Of a stretch of 64,000 bases of DNA, positions 15,321 through 24,906 are shown in pieces (positions within the stretch are counted from its first letter, which is position 1; each line of letters starts with the position of its first letter). This DNA is from Peribacillus frigoritolerans (GTDB lineage: Bacteria; Bacillota; Bacilli; Bacillales; DSM-1321). Below the pieces are notes generated by a model that was not told where the DNA came from, ran no database searches, and saw nothing but the letters and a program-made list of their open reading frames with translations. Location of the stretch: assembly GCF_030676415.1 (NCBI RefSeq), contig NZ_JAUUTW010000026.1, positions 16,409 to 80,408 of the forward strand, in the 5' to 3' direction. Position numbers and translations under genes: made by a program.

Positions 15321-16574
15321 ATGGAAGTAGTCATTGAAAGAGCGTGTGGTATGGATGTCCATAAGGACAATATTACTGCATGTATTATGACACCAGAAGG
15401 AAAGGAGATTCAAACGTTTTCAACAAAAACTGTTTTTTTAATACAGTTAGTGGATTGGATTAAACAGAATAACTGTACTCATGTTGCCATGGAGAGTACC
15501 AGTGTATATTGGAAACCTATTGTTAATTTATTAGAAGCTGAAGAGATTGAGTTTTTAGTTGTGAATGCTCAACATATGAAAGTAGTGCCGGGGCGTAAAA
15601 CAGATGTTAAAGATGCAGAATGGATAGCCAAACTTCTTCGTCATGGACTCCTAAAAGCTAGTTACATTCCAGATCGAAATCAACGGGAACTACGTGAACT
15701 AGTTTGGTACCGTAGAAGTATCATTGAAGAACGTGCTAGACAACATAATCGCATCCAAAAAGTGTTAGAGGGCGCAAATATTAAGCTAGGTTCTGTCGTT
15801 TCAGACATAATGGGTGTTTCGGCTCGAGACATGCTTAACGCAATTGCCGAAGGTGAAGAAGATCCTGAAAAACTAGCAAACTTTGCTCGACGCACAATGA
15901 AAAAGAAGAAAGATGAACTAGAACTCGCCCTTAAAGGTTATATCAATTCGCATCAACGCCTCATGTTAAAAACCATTTTAAAGCATATTGATTTCTTAAC
16001 AGAGCAAATCGAGATGCTCGACCAAGAGGTCGAGGAAAGAGTAAGCTCCTATCAAGAAGATGTGGAACGATTAGACTCTATTCCTGGTATAGCTACCAGA
16101 ATGGCTGAGCAAATTTTATCTGAAATTGGGTCTGATATTAATAAACAGTTTCTAAGTGCAGCTCATATGTGTTCTTGGGCAGGACTAGTTCCTGGGCATA
16201 ACGAAAGTGCGGGAAAAAGAAAATCGGCTAAAACAAAAAAAGGAAACAAGTATTTAAGATCAGCATTAACAGAAGCAGCTCATTCCGTAAGAGGATCTAA
16301 AAACTATCTCGGAGCACTGTATAGGCGTACAGCATCACGAAAAGGTAAGAAACGAGCAGGAATAGTAGTCGCTCATGCCATGTTACGTATCTCCTATTAT
16401 CTCTTAACTCGAAAAGAAATGTATGTAGACTTAGGCGAAGACTACTTTGATAAGCAGAGACAACAATCAATTTTTCGGCATTCACTAAGAAGACTTGAAA
16501 GTTTAGGATCACAGTTACATTACAAGAACCTGAAGCATCTTAATCCAGTCCACTTACCTACAATAAATCAGTAA
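15321..16574 (+). CDS. IS110-family transposase (bridge-RNA-guided recombinase)
   Basis: A 417-residue DEDD recombinase. N-terminal RuvC-like part: GMDVHKDN (Asp), AMESTSVYW (Glu), GRKTDVKDAEW (two Asp). A coiled middle region follows, and the C-terminal Transposase_20 part has SIPGIAT and WAGLVPGHNESAGKRKS with the catalytic serine region. Start at 15321 fits AGAAGG at 15306. Full length, so probably active. Acts on DNA with a bridge RNA made from its own left end. Confidence 0.92.
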   Translation: MEVVIERACGMDVHKDNITACIMTPEGKEIQTFSTKTVFLIQLVDWIKQNNCTHVAMESTSVYWKPIVNLLEAEEIEFLVVNAQHMKVVPGRKTDVKDAEWIAKLLRHGLLKASYIPDRNQRELRELVWYRRSIIEERARQHNRIQKVLEGANIKLGSVVSDIMGVSARDMLNAIAEGEEDPEKLANFARRTMKKKKDELELALKGYINSHQRLMLKTILKHIDFLTEQIEMLDQEVEERVSSYQEDVERLDSIPGIATRMAEQILSEIGSDINKQFLSAAHMCSWAGLVPGHNESAGKRKSAKTKKGNKYLRSALTEAAHSVRGSKNYLGALYRRTASRKGKKRAGIVVAHAMLRISYYLLTRKEMYVDLGEDYFDKQRQQSIFRHSLRRLESLGSQLHYKNLKHLNPVHLPTINQ

Positions 16575-16665
16575 ATTAGGCGCTCTCCCCTTTTTTAAAA
16601 AACAATGAGCTGCGTCTTCTTAAGTATTGCCTTTTCCCCTAAATTCCAGAAGTCTATTTTCATGG

Positions 16666-16719
16666 TAGTTGAACAAGAAAAGCGTCACTTCCTTCTAGAA
16701 GTAACGCCACCCTTTAGTT
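16666..16719 (-). repeat. attC-like element, copy 18, right half
   Basis: TAGTTGAACAAGAAAAGCG, a stem GCGTcACTTC/GAAGTaACGC, and end GCCACCCTTTAGTT. It continues copy 18 beyond the insertion sequence and marks the head of the array next to the plasmid maintenance genes. Confidence 0.65.
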
Positions 16720-16781
16720 TTTAGAAATTATAAATTTTTTATAATACCCCCATATTAATTAGGGTCTAGACTTTTCATTTT

Positions 16782-17465
16782 CTACTTTTCCAGTTCCATT
16801 TCTTTTTTCAAGCGATCCACAAAACGCTCATTGATATAAGTACGGACAAACTGATCCTTTTTCTCCAAATCGATGTCTTTTCTAAAAAAACCCACTCTCT
16901 TAAGGCGTTGATCCTCAGGCAAGTTGGACCATGCCTGGTTCGCCTCCTCTTCCAGAGAACTTTCAATCTTTCTCTGGATCACCATCGCTTGAAAGCTTTG
17001 GTTCTTTCTTTCTTCTATAGATGGTGGTTTGGGCAAGCCGTTTAGTAACTGTTCATATTGGCTTTTCAACTCTTCGACCTTTGCGGTAGCCATTTCTTCA
17101 AAAGTTTTCTTTACTTCATCTGTTATCTGTTTTTTCAAAGTCTCCATATTGTCTACATATGGAGCGGGTTTCTCTTTTTTTACAGGGAATGGTCTTAACT
17201 CAAAAAAGTTTGAGAGATCATTTGAAATCGCTGATAAAGCCCACTTCTCTTCCCTTCTCTTCTTTATAAACATTGCAATTTTTAAATCTAATTCATCGTA
17301 CACCTTTTCATTGGTTTCTAGAGTACGATTTATATAATGGAGGCGTTCTTTCTCTAACCGTTTAAACCAACCGTCCACTGTATTAATATGTATATTTTGA
17401 TTGTTCAGATGAGTTTTTAACGTTTCTACAAAATCGCTAATTTTCCAAAAGGTTTCTTCTGACAT
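16782..17465 (-). CDS. MerR-like HTH/coiled-coil protein, likely partition accessory
   Basis: A 227-residue protein. Residues 1-75 look like a MerR-type winged helix (WKISDFVETL ... VDGWFKRLEKERLHYINR ... DELDLKIAMFIKKRREEKW). The middle is a charged coiled coil (about 105-150) and the C-terminus is helical and basic. RacA and TubY, which act in DNA segregation, have this plan. It borders the centromere-like repeat field and ParM/ParR genes, so a segregation or regulatory role is likely. Inference from architecture and context only. Confidence 0.6.
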   Translation of the reverse strand: MSEETFWKISDFVETLKTHLNNQNIHINTVDGWFKRLEKERLHYINRTLETNEKVYDELDLKIAMFIKKRREEKWALSAISNDLSNFFELRPFPVKKEKPAPYVDNMETLKKQITDEVKKTFEEMATAKVEELKSQYEQLLNGLPKPPSIEERKNQSFQAMVIQRKIESSLEEEANQAWSNLPEDQRLKRVGFFRKDIDLEKKDQFVRTYINERFVDRLKKEMELEK

Positions 17466-17509
17466 TTTTGAACCTCCTAAATTTATTTTTTTGTCTTATT
17501 TATTAAAAG

Positions 17510-18700
17510 TCTCTAAATAATGAACTATATGTAGAACACAAAGCACAATTGGTCTACATATATAACGGTTTTACTGGTAGTAAAAGAAAGAATAATAAGA
17601 TGCTCTTTTTATGTAGACTATTTATGGATTATAGAGTATATATCCTTTTTCTAATTAAGTAAGAAAATGACCGTTGATCGTAGACTCGAAAAATCTTGCC
17701 TAGAAATTGGAATTTAGTATTGAAATGTAGCCTCTGGATTATAGTCTATATGTAGTATACAAAACACAAATGGTCTACATCAGTAACTGTTACAATTTAA
17801 GTAGCAGTTAAATAATAGAATGGAAAAGGGTAATATAATTATCTAGCTGTAGTTCCAGATTCATGTAGGCTATATATGGTAATGCTTTATAGACCATTTA
17901 TGGATTATAGAGTTTATGTGCCCTCTAAGTTTCTTTTCTTAAGTTAGCAACAAGGAATATATGGTGTAGATGTTACCTCTATATTATGGTCTATATGTTG
18001 AATACAAAGCATAAATGGCCTACATCAGTAATTGTTATATTTGCAGTAACAGTTAAATGGTAAAAAGAATATGATTAAAAAAACAGTCTAGTTATGGATC
18101 TGGGTTTATGTAGGCTATATATAGTAATAGTTTATAGACCATTTATAGATTATAGAGTATATGTGCTCTATAATTTTCTTTTCTTAAGTAAGATAAGATG
18201 CATTGTTTTAAAACTTGAAAACTACCTATCTAGATTTAGTAAATATATGGAGTAGATGTAGCCTCTAAATTATAGCCTATATGTAGAATATAAAACACAA
18301 ATGGTCCACATGATTAATAATATTATACAAGACTAGTAACGAATAACAAAATAAAAAAGAATTATAAGATGGCCAACTTTGATTTATTATTTTTTATTTG
18401 AACTTATTTAAGGAGAAAGTTATAGCCAGTTATGGAGCAGGGGTAGATTGTTCCTTTAAATCACCATCTGTAGCTTAAATCTTTTAAAATTTATAGACTA
18501 TATATAGCTTACAGAACACAAATGGTCTATATAAAGAGATTCGTTTGGTACAATTTGGGGGGAGGGGTAACATTCTAACCATTTGAGTAACAAATAAATG
18601 TAGAATACAAGTTGTTTGTGCTCTATATAGCTTTCTATATGTATTTGACTTTCAATAAGCAATGTCCTTTCTCTTATTTTGACTGATTTTGTCTATAACA
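17510..18700. repeat. Centromere-like repeat field (parC candidate)
   Basis: An AT-rich non-coding 1.2-kb region with at least five copies of a ~45-bp motif, core CTATATGTAGAAxACAAA then CACAAATGGTCTACAT, at about 17523, 17742, 17987, 18276 and 18496 (spacing 220-290 bp). A second motif, TTTATAGACCATTTATGGAT and nearby TATAGAGTATATGTGC, repeats between them. Located directly downstream of the ParR-like gene. This is the pattern expected for a ParR binding array, although such arrays are usually tighter and upstream of parM. Confidence 0.75.
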
Positions 18701-18725
18701 GGAAAAACCCCACCAAAGGATGGGG

Positions 18726-19145
18726 TTAGTCGTCGTCGTCAAAATCTAAGAATGTTTTTTGTGCAAATTTTTGAATGGCTGCATTTGCTTTAAATGCGGT
18801 TTTTTCTTCTTGCTTAATTTCAAGAGTCTGATTAAATTCAAAGGCTTTAGTAGGCTTGGTCACTACCTGATAAAGAAGTTGACCAATCAATGCCCTTGTA
18901 TTAGGGTGGTTCATCCATTCCTTTTGTTCAGCTGTCAAACCTTCGGGCAGACTAATGGTGATTTGATCACTATCTGTATTTCCCAAGGCTTTTTGCGAAA
19001 CCGCCTTAACAAAGATCGGAGCTATTTCACTACTGAATTTCCTGCCTAATTCCTTTTTCCTGCTTATTAAATACTCACTGACATGTAAAGGGGTGTCAGA
19101 GGGTAAGCGAAAAGAGATGGTTTTTCCAGGCTCAAATTGTTCCAT
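18726..19145 (-). CDS. ParR-like DNA-binding adaptor (139 aa)
   Basis: It follows the ParM-like gene by 9 bp on the same strand. N-terminal ISFRLPSDTPLHVSEYLISRK fits a ribbon-helix-helix strand-helix pattern; the C-terminus is acidic (FLDFDDDD), as ParR adaptors have a C-terminal part that contacts the actin filament. In type II segregation ParR binds parC and links it to ParM filaments. Assigned mainly by position and size. Confidence 0.65.
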   Translation of the reverse strand: MEQFEPGKTISFRLPSDTPLHVSEYLISRKKELGRKFSSEIAPIFVKAVSQKALGNTDSDQITISLPEGLTAEQKEWMNHPNTRALIGQLLYQVVTKPTKAFEFNQTLEIKQEEKTAFKANAAIQKFAQKTFLDFDDDD

Positions 19146-19154
19146 GGATTTATA

Positions 19155-20297
19155 TCACTCTTTTGTAGCTGCCACGTTTTGTGTAGATATCCCTTTACTT
19201 TGTAAATACATAAGCAAAATTTTAAAATAGGCTCGTGTAATCATCCATACGCTGTCATCTTCCGAAACGAAACGGAGAGGGTAGTTTTTGTCGGCTTGAT
19301 TCAGTGCATTCAAGTAAGGTTTTAACACCAAGGATCCGCCCCCAATTTGATATGCCAGTCTAATGTCCGGAACATTCCGCCACATATCTTTGATCAATTT
19401 ATATTCTTCTTTGGCTAAAACGGATAATTCTTCATCAATGATATCTTTTATGGAGACTCTATTCCCATTAACCCAGATATGATATTGTTCATCAGGCTGT
19501 TCATTTGTGATTATTTCTACGAGTGTGCGTCTACTTTTAATGGTGTATTTGTATTTGGAATACACTTTCTTGATAATATTATCCAAATAGGTGGATACAC
19601 CTCTTTTTATTCCATTGCTGTATTCATTATCCACTTCAGCTTCATCGGTTATGATGGCTGAGTCCGTTGATAAGCCCCCAATATCGTTGATGAGGATTGT
19701 TTTTCCTATGAGTTCTTCGTTTTTGGTAGAACCGTCATTATTTGTTGTCAAATCCACAAATGCTGCGAATCCTTCCGTATTCACAAGGATTTGCTCGAAT
19801 TTAATTCGAACAATTTTACCTTCTAGGGAAGGGGTTTTTAAGAATTTCACTTCATGTTGGGAGTTTTTCAATTTTTTTCGGAAGTCTTTGGCTTTTCCTT
19901 GTTTAGTTTCATCCAGGGGCAATCCTGTTGATAAGTAATAAGTGGCTTCAATTACACCATCTTCTTCAGGAAATTGTTCCACGGCATCATAAGCAAGGGT
20001 TGTCAATAGCATGATGACAGGCTGGTCACTCTCGGATTTATCTTGATCTGGCGTTAATTCGTCATTATTTGGGTACTTGGATGCTAACTTTCCGACTGCA
20101 AAACTTCCGTTTTTATTTTTTAAGGCGGATGAAGTAATCTCCACATGTAATCCATTCAATATGTTTTTTTCCATCTCCACAATTTCCCGGTCTTGCACTT
20201 CTGCAATGACGTTCGGTATGTATACACGATTTTCAATACTTCCTAAGAATCCTTTCACCGCATCATTACCAACATCAACTGATACAAATCTAGCCAT
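19155..20297 (-). CDS. ParM/StbA-type plasmid segregation actin
   Basis: A 380-residue actin-like ATPase. N-terminal ARFVSVDVGNDAVKG is phosphate loop 1; YYLSTGLPLDE matches the ParM/Alp middle strand; ILINDIGGLSTDSAII is phosphate loop 2; QIGGGSLVL is the adenosine motif. These polymerising ATPases push plasmid copies apart. ATG 20297 is used because AGGAGG precedes it at about 12 nt; a longer ORF begins at 20324. Forms an operon with the ParR-like gene. Confidence 0.88.
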   Translation of the reverse strand: MARFVSVDVGNDAVKGFLGSIENRVYIPNVIAEVQDREIVEMEKNILNGLHVEITSSALKNKNGSFAVGKLASKYPNNDELTPDQDKSESDQPVIMLLTTLAYDAVEQFPEEDGVIEATYYLSTGLPLDETKQGKAKDFRKKLKNSQHEVKFLKTPSLEGKIVRIKFEQILVNTEGFAAFVDLTTNNDGSTKNEELIGKTILINDIGGLSTDSAIITDEAEVDNEYSNGIKRGVSTYLDNIIKKVYSKYKYTIKSRRTLVEIITNEQPDEQYHIWVNGNRVSIKDIIDEELSVLAKEEYKLIKDMWRNVPDIRLAYQIGGGSLVLKPYLNALNQADKNYPLRFVSEDDSVWMITRAYFKILLMYLQSKGISTQNVAATKE

Positions 20298-20458
20298 TTT
20301 TAATAGATTCCTCCTTGGTTTCATTTATTTTCATTGAAATCTAATTTAATTGTATGCCTTTTGTATGCAACTGTCAAACTTGAATGCAAAATGCATGCAA
20401 GTGAGAATTCTCCGTTCCGATGTAGGGAGTAAACAAAAAGACAAAACTCTAACGATCA

Positions 20459-22327
20459 TCAATTAGAGTTTTGTCTTTTGGATTTTTCTTTTATCCAATT
20501 GAGCATTTTTTCATCGTTCTTGTTGTTTTGACGCTTATTTTCCTTTCTTAGGTATCGCGAAAGGGTAGAGTGGGAAATGCCAATTTCCTCTGCCGTCTGT
20601 CGGATACTCATATTTTGGGAGTCCATCATCTCTCTCATCGTCTCAGGAGAAAGCGCCAATTCCTTTTCCGGTCCAAAATGAAATGCCTGCTGCTCTGTTT
20701 TCGGAAGGCTACTGGTGATCACGGATGTCACTTTGGATGGAACCTCAATGGAGTCTTCTATTTCAAGTGTAGGAGCCAATTCATTTAGTGAAAAGTCCTG
20801 GGAGAAAAAAAGGTCTTCTGAAACCGAATTTTCGTGACTTATCTGATTCATCCGTTCAATAATTTCCTCACTCACCAAGCGGTTTGAATCTATCATCATT
20901 TTTTTTTGGTTCTCTTTAACGACAATGTCTGTTGGTAGAATAAGCACATTCAACTTGGTCCAATACCCTTGGAACCATCCTTTTTTTCCAACTTGTTCCT
21001 CATCAATCTCCTCGGTGTAGCTCCAGCTACTGATCACGCTGTCCTTTTGCAATTCATCCAAAACGTTTTCAAACTTATCCCTTTTTTGCACCCCGTTATA
21101 TCGACTGGATATGTCCATTGTTTTCAACAGGGTAGAGACCTTAAACGGTTGATGCAAGGACCTTCTAATGGTCCTGATTTTCCATTGTAGATTTAGGTAG
21201 CGGGTCAATCGCTTATGTTCGCGCTGTGTGTAGTGGCTATACTGAAACACTTTTAAATCCAACAAGCCCAGTGTGCGATTGGGTCCATCTAAGTAAGGGG
21301 TAAGAACAGGGGATGGCTTTACCTGTACGGCATATATCCCTTTTGCTTCGCCAGTCTTTTTATCATAAGCAACACGGATTTTTCCGATTTCGAACATTCT
21401 CTGGAAATCCTTGAATTCATAAAGTTCATTGTCCTGGATATCCTGGGTGTTGATCACCTTTACCTGTTGATTGCCCAGAGAGATCCAGATGCTTGAAAGT
21501 GCAGCAACCCGTTTCATGATATTGAAGCGATCTTCCTCACGGAAGTCCAGTTCCCGTCCTTGTGCTGTCCGTTTCTTCAGGTTTCTAAGCTGTAAGGCAT
21601 CATTGCTATGAAATTCAATATACCCGTCAACGGACTTGGGCGAGACCATCCATAAATATGTAATTAAGTCAAAGAGGTCGGCGGTCATTTCATCCAATGA
21701 ATTTATAGTAGATTCTATCAGTTCAAGCCACATTTCCTGTTGATCGGAGGCTAGCTCTGCTTTCTGTGATTCTGGGGGCCTTATTTCAGCTAATCCTCTA
21801 ACGTGTCCACGATTGTCTATAATCTCGGTTGCCAAGAGACCAGCCTCTCCTTTTTTAAAGTCCTTTTTCTTTGTCACGATGTCTCTCATTAAATGATAAT
21901 CAATATCCATGCTTGAATAGATATAGTGGCGGCTCAAGGCCTCGCTTATTTTCTCTTCATTAGCACTGCGTTTTATCTCATCCATCGGGAATTCGTGTAT
22001 GAAATGGCCGGCCAATATGACCTTGATTGTATCCTGATAACTGTCCACGGCCTTTTTTATCATTTCTTTTGTTATAAGTTTTTCGAAGTATAACGTTTGA
22101 GTGAACAAGGAAAATAAGGCCCGAAAGCTTGGTCCCATAGAAAAGCCCGGAACCTGATTTTTTACCTCTTCCTCCGTCATACGATAGGCTTCCTGTTTCC
22201 ATTTATCCAAAATATAAGGACGATCTTCAAACAAAATCTTGGTTTCTTCGAAAATAGAAATTTTCAGGAACTCATAGTTCAAAATCATACGATCGTGTAT
22301 ATCCTGATACCTCAACAACAACCCCAT
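20459..22327 (-). CDS. Plasmid replication initiator (Rep) with C-terminal HTH
   Basis: A ~620-residue protein. The middle (about residues 330-470 of the longest frame) has an iteron-Rep-like winged-helix look (GLLDLKVFQYSHYTQREHKR; RSLHQPFKVSTLLKTMD); the end has a helix-turn-helix (MSIRQTAEEIGISHSTLSRYL). It lies next to and diverges from an iteron array. The frame is open to 22429, but a TATAAT box (22386-22391) and an iteron-like GTGGTGCATTTTAG (about 22362-22375) lie inside that extension, so start at ATG 22327 or TTG 22321 is likelier and the site may be an autorepression operator. Confidence 0.7.
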   Translation of the reverse strand: MGLLLRYQDIHDRMILNYEFLKISIFEETKILFEDRPYILDKWKQEAYRMTEEEVKNQVPGFSMGPSFRALFSLFTQTLYFEKLITKEMIKKAVDSYQDTIKVILAGHFIHEFPMDEIKRSANEEKISEALSRHYIYSSMDIDYHLMRDIVTKKKDFKKGEAGLLATEIIDNRGHVRGLAEIRPPESQKAELASDQQEMWLELIESTINSLDEMTADLFDLITYLWMVSPKSVDGYIEFHSNDALQLRNLKKRTAQGRELDFREEDRFNIMKRVAALSSIWISLGNQQVKVINTQDIQDNELYEFKDFQRMFEIGKIRVAYDKKTGEAKGIYAVQVKPSPVLTPYLDGPNRTLGLLDLKVFQYSHYTQREHKRLTRYLNLQWKIRTIRRSLHQPFKVSTLLKTMDISSRYNGVQKRDKFENVLDELQKDSVISSWSYTEEIDEEQVGKKGWFQGYWTKLNVLILPTDIVVKENQKKMMIDSNRLVSEEIIERMNQISHENSVSEDLFFSQDFSLNELAPTLEIEDSIEVPSKVTSVITSSLPKTEQQAFHFGPEKELALSPETMREMMDSQNMSIRQTAEEIGISHSTLSRYLRKENKRQNNKNDEKMLNWIKEKSKRQNSN

Positions 22328-22359
22328 CCTCTCTATTGCAGGGAATCCTTGGGTGGAAT

Positions 22360-23140
22360 CATCTAAAATGCACCACTTTTTTATCATTATAACAAGAGTG
22401 GACCACATTTCGTAGAGTAAATGCACCATTTACTACACAGGTTTCGAAATAATGGTGCATATGCACCAGTTCCAGAATTCCCAACACACCTCTATTAATA
22501 AGGAATTCTCACTAGCTGAACACTTTAAAGAAAAAGGAGGAATAGTCAGCCTCTTCACTATTAGCACTATTTAGTTTTTCAAATGAACTCCAGTATTCAA
22601 AGAAATGCACCATTATTCTAGCTGTGAGCGGAACTTGTGTACCATTTTATAGATAAAATGCACCACGTATACCCTATATGTGGAACATTTTTTAGTGATC
22701 ATGGATTCTTAGAAAAATTTCAATTTGAAATCCTTTTGGGGAAATTGAGTAAAATATGCACCGATACACTGAATTTGAGCGGAACCTGTGTACTATTTTA
22801 TGAAAAAAATGCACCAAACTTATCTTTTCGGAGACGAAGTGAGCGGAACCTGTGTAGGAGGGCAAACGTTGGCGAAACAACCATTCAGCACTGATTTATT
22901 TTTCTCAACCATAAAATTGTACTCACATTTTGATGGAAAATTGAAAAGTTGAGCGGAATCTGTATACCAAAAGTGCACCACAAGCCCAAAAAGGTGAGCG
23001 GAACCTGTTTGGCATCATTTTTGGTTCAACGTTAACAAAGCTTATTATGACAGGCTTTTTCAGGAACCCATTCAATTCCACACATGTGCACAAATGGTCC
23101 ATTATTGGCCTTTTTGGTGCAAAAAGCGAGCGGAACCTGC
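22360..23140. other. Iteron-type replication origin
   Basis: Non-coding region between divergent Rep and primase genes. It contains at least six copies of GAGCGGAACCTGTGTA or variants (about 22627, 22779, 22840, 22952, 22996, 23128) and several AATGCACCA boxes (about 22370, 22430, 22460, 22610, 22660, 22755, 22808, 22970). GAGCGG and GCACCA boxes often occur as ordered pairs 25-30 bp apart. The flanks are AT-rich. Repeat orientation and spacing are those of an iteron origin. Confidence 0.8.
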
Positions 23141-23355
23141 ATAATAAAAAAATTTGATATTTTTTTCAATCCCTTGGGGCTCTAAGCCTGAGGGTCCTTT
23201 TTATTTTTGGTGCATTTCCCTTAGAGAGCACCCTTTTTCAAAAGTCGAGTTCGATATACTTTATTCAACAAAAAGTTCCATGTAAGAAGTGGAAATCGGT
23301 TCAATTTTTTTAACTTAGCTGTTTGTATTTAAGTATTGGAAGGAAGGTGCGAATC

Positions 23356-24906
23356 ATGGGAACTCCATTGGCAGAAAATCATAAAAGAGGCCTTCATTCA
23401 ATCGTTGACATCATACAATTTATGACCCATGATGGCTTGCTTCTATACAAAAAAAAGGGTACACGCCAACCTATAAAAAAAGTGGTGGCATACGAGAAGA
23501 CCATGAACGAAACCAAGAATCGTAAAGGCGTGGTCTTTGTATCGCCGTCCAAGGAAGAACTTGTGGAGGGAAAAGGCTTCGTCGTGACCTCTTACGAAAC
23601 GCTTCAGGAAAAGTATCAAAACCTCTCACACTGGACACCCAATACCTACCGAGGTGGTACATACTATGATTTCAAAAACCGCATCATCAAGGGGCATCAG
23701 CGTGAAAACCTTAAACAAATCCATGTCATTGGACTTGATATAGATTCGAAGGAAGTGGATCTATACGCCCTTTATCTTGGATGTGAGGAATTGGGATTGC
23801 CAAGACCAAATCTCCTGCTGGAAACGCCAAGGGGATTCCAGGTCTTTTTTGTCCTGGAAACTCCCTTCCACATAAACAAAAAACACGATTACAAGGCTTT
23901 AAGAGTGGCCGAGCGTCTGTCAGAAAATATTCGAAAAGCGCTTAAGAAATATGTCCCGGTCGATACCGGATGTATCCCTTTCGGCTTCTACCGCATCCCA
24001 AGAGAAGACAATGTACTGGATTTCTATGACCAGCCTGCCAATACTAGCCTATTGCTTACCTGGTCCAAACAGTATGAAGAGCAGGAGAATAGGAACTTCC
24101 TGCGTGTAGTCTACAACAAGAATGCAACAGTAATCGATCAGACCTCTTCCGACTGGTATCGTGCGCTTATTCGAGCTACATACATCGAGGAGGGGCATTA
24201 CGGCTCCAGCCGTAATAATGCGCTCATGACACTTGCACTTGCCAATTTTGCGAGTGGTAAGACAATCGAAGAAGCTTATGATGAACTTGATCAATTCAAC
24301 AGTAACCTGGTACAACCACTTAACAAAAGAGAATTCGAACGTGTCCTGAAGAGTGCGTATTCAGGCAAATATAAAGGCGTAAAACGTTCATATGTGGAAG
24401 GCTTACTCGAGCTTTGGACAGATGGACAAGCTAAATTCAAGGGAAGGGAAGGGTGGTATAAATTCAAAAAGCCACGAGAAGAACGTGTACGTTCCCACTA
24501 TAAGGAGTGGGAAGAGGATATCATAGGCTATTTGGAGACCCACACAAGCCCTGAAAGGCCATTTTTGGAGGCATCTTTGAATAACCTTGCTGAAATCTTT
24601 GGGATGCCCCTCTCCACGCTTAAAGAGGTCTGTAAGCAATCTAGTAAACTCAAAAAGTTTACGATAGGCCGTGGACGCGGGGCAGTTACCAAACTGGCCA
24701 GCCGTTCCATGCTATTCAAAAACTTGTTGCTATTACGTAGGAATCACATTCGCCAAGCCCAGCTGACTTTTGCCGAATTGCTGCCCGTTCCGAAACAATT
24801 TACTGCTGCCCTTCCATTACCCACATTGGAAGCCGAATTGTTGACTCATGAAGTGGACATAATATATAGTTCCGGAGCTTCTCCGCCGGATAAGATGACT
24901 TCTTGA
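23356..24906 (+). CDS. Archaeo-eukaryotic-type primase / replication protein
   Basis: A 516-residue protein. IHVIGLDIDSKE with the DxD pair, LLLETPRGFQVFFVLETP, and later a PriCT-like helical region (YGSSRNNALMTLALANF...) fit plasmid AEP-type primases, which make primers for lagging or initial synthesis. GGAAGG lies before ATG 23356; the longer frame from 23323 has no such site. Diverges from Rep across the iterons, so it probably acts in origin firing. Confidence 0.78.
   Translation: MGTPLAENHKRGLHSIVDIIQFMTHDGLLLYKKKGTRQPIKKVVAYEKTMNETKNRKGVVFVSPSKEELVEGKGFVVTSYETLQEKYQNLSHWTPNTYRGGTYYDFKNRIIKGHQRENLKQIHVIGLDIDSKEVDLYALYLGCEELGLPRPNLLLETPRGFQVFFVLETPFHINKKHDYKALRVAERLSENIRKALKKYVPVDTGCIPFGFYRIPREDNVLDFYDQPANTSLLLTWSKQYEEQENRNFLRVVYNKNATVIDQTSSDWYRALIRATYIEEGHYGSSRNNALMTLALANFASGKTIEEAYDELDQFNSNLVQPLNKREFERVLKSAYSGKYKGVKRSYVEGLLELWTDGQAKFKGREGWYKFKKPREERVRSHYKEWEEDIIGYLETHTSPERPFLEASLNNLAEIFGMPLSTLKEVCKQSSKLKKFTIGRGRGAVTKLASRSMLFKNLLLLRRNHIRQAQLTFAELLPVPKQFTAALPLPTLEAELLTHEVDIIYSSGASPPDKMTS

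Larger units (their letters stand above)
15061..16668 (+). mobile_element. IS110-family insertion sequence inside an attC-like site
   Basis: About 1.6 kb carrying one transposase gene. Left junction GTTAG/CCATCCATGAAGCG and right junction CATGGTAG/TTGAACAAG share TAG; removing the element restores CCCCGTTAGTTGAACAAG, a normal cassette-element core. There are no long terminal inverted repeats, as usual for IS110. The long 5' non-coding region fits the IS110 subgroup. Confidence 0.8.

Noticed and set aside
17510..18700. Coding region or phage genes in the repeat field
   Set aside because: All frames are stopped frequently and the sequence is explained by regularly spaced non-coding repeats.
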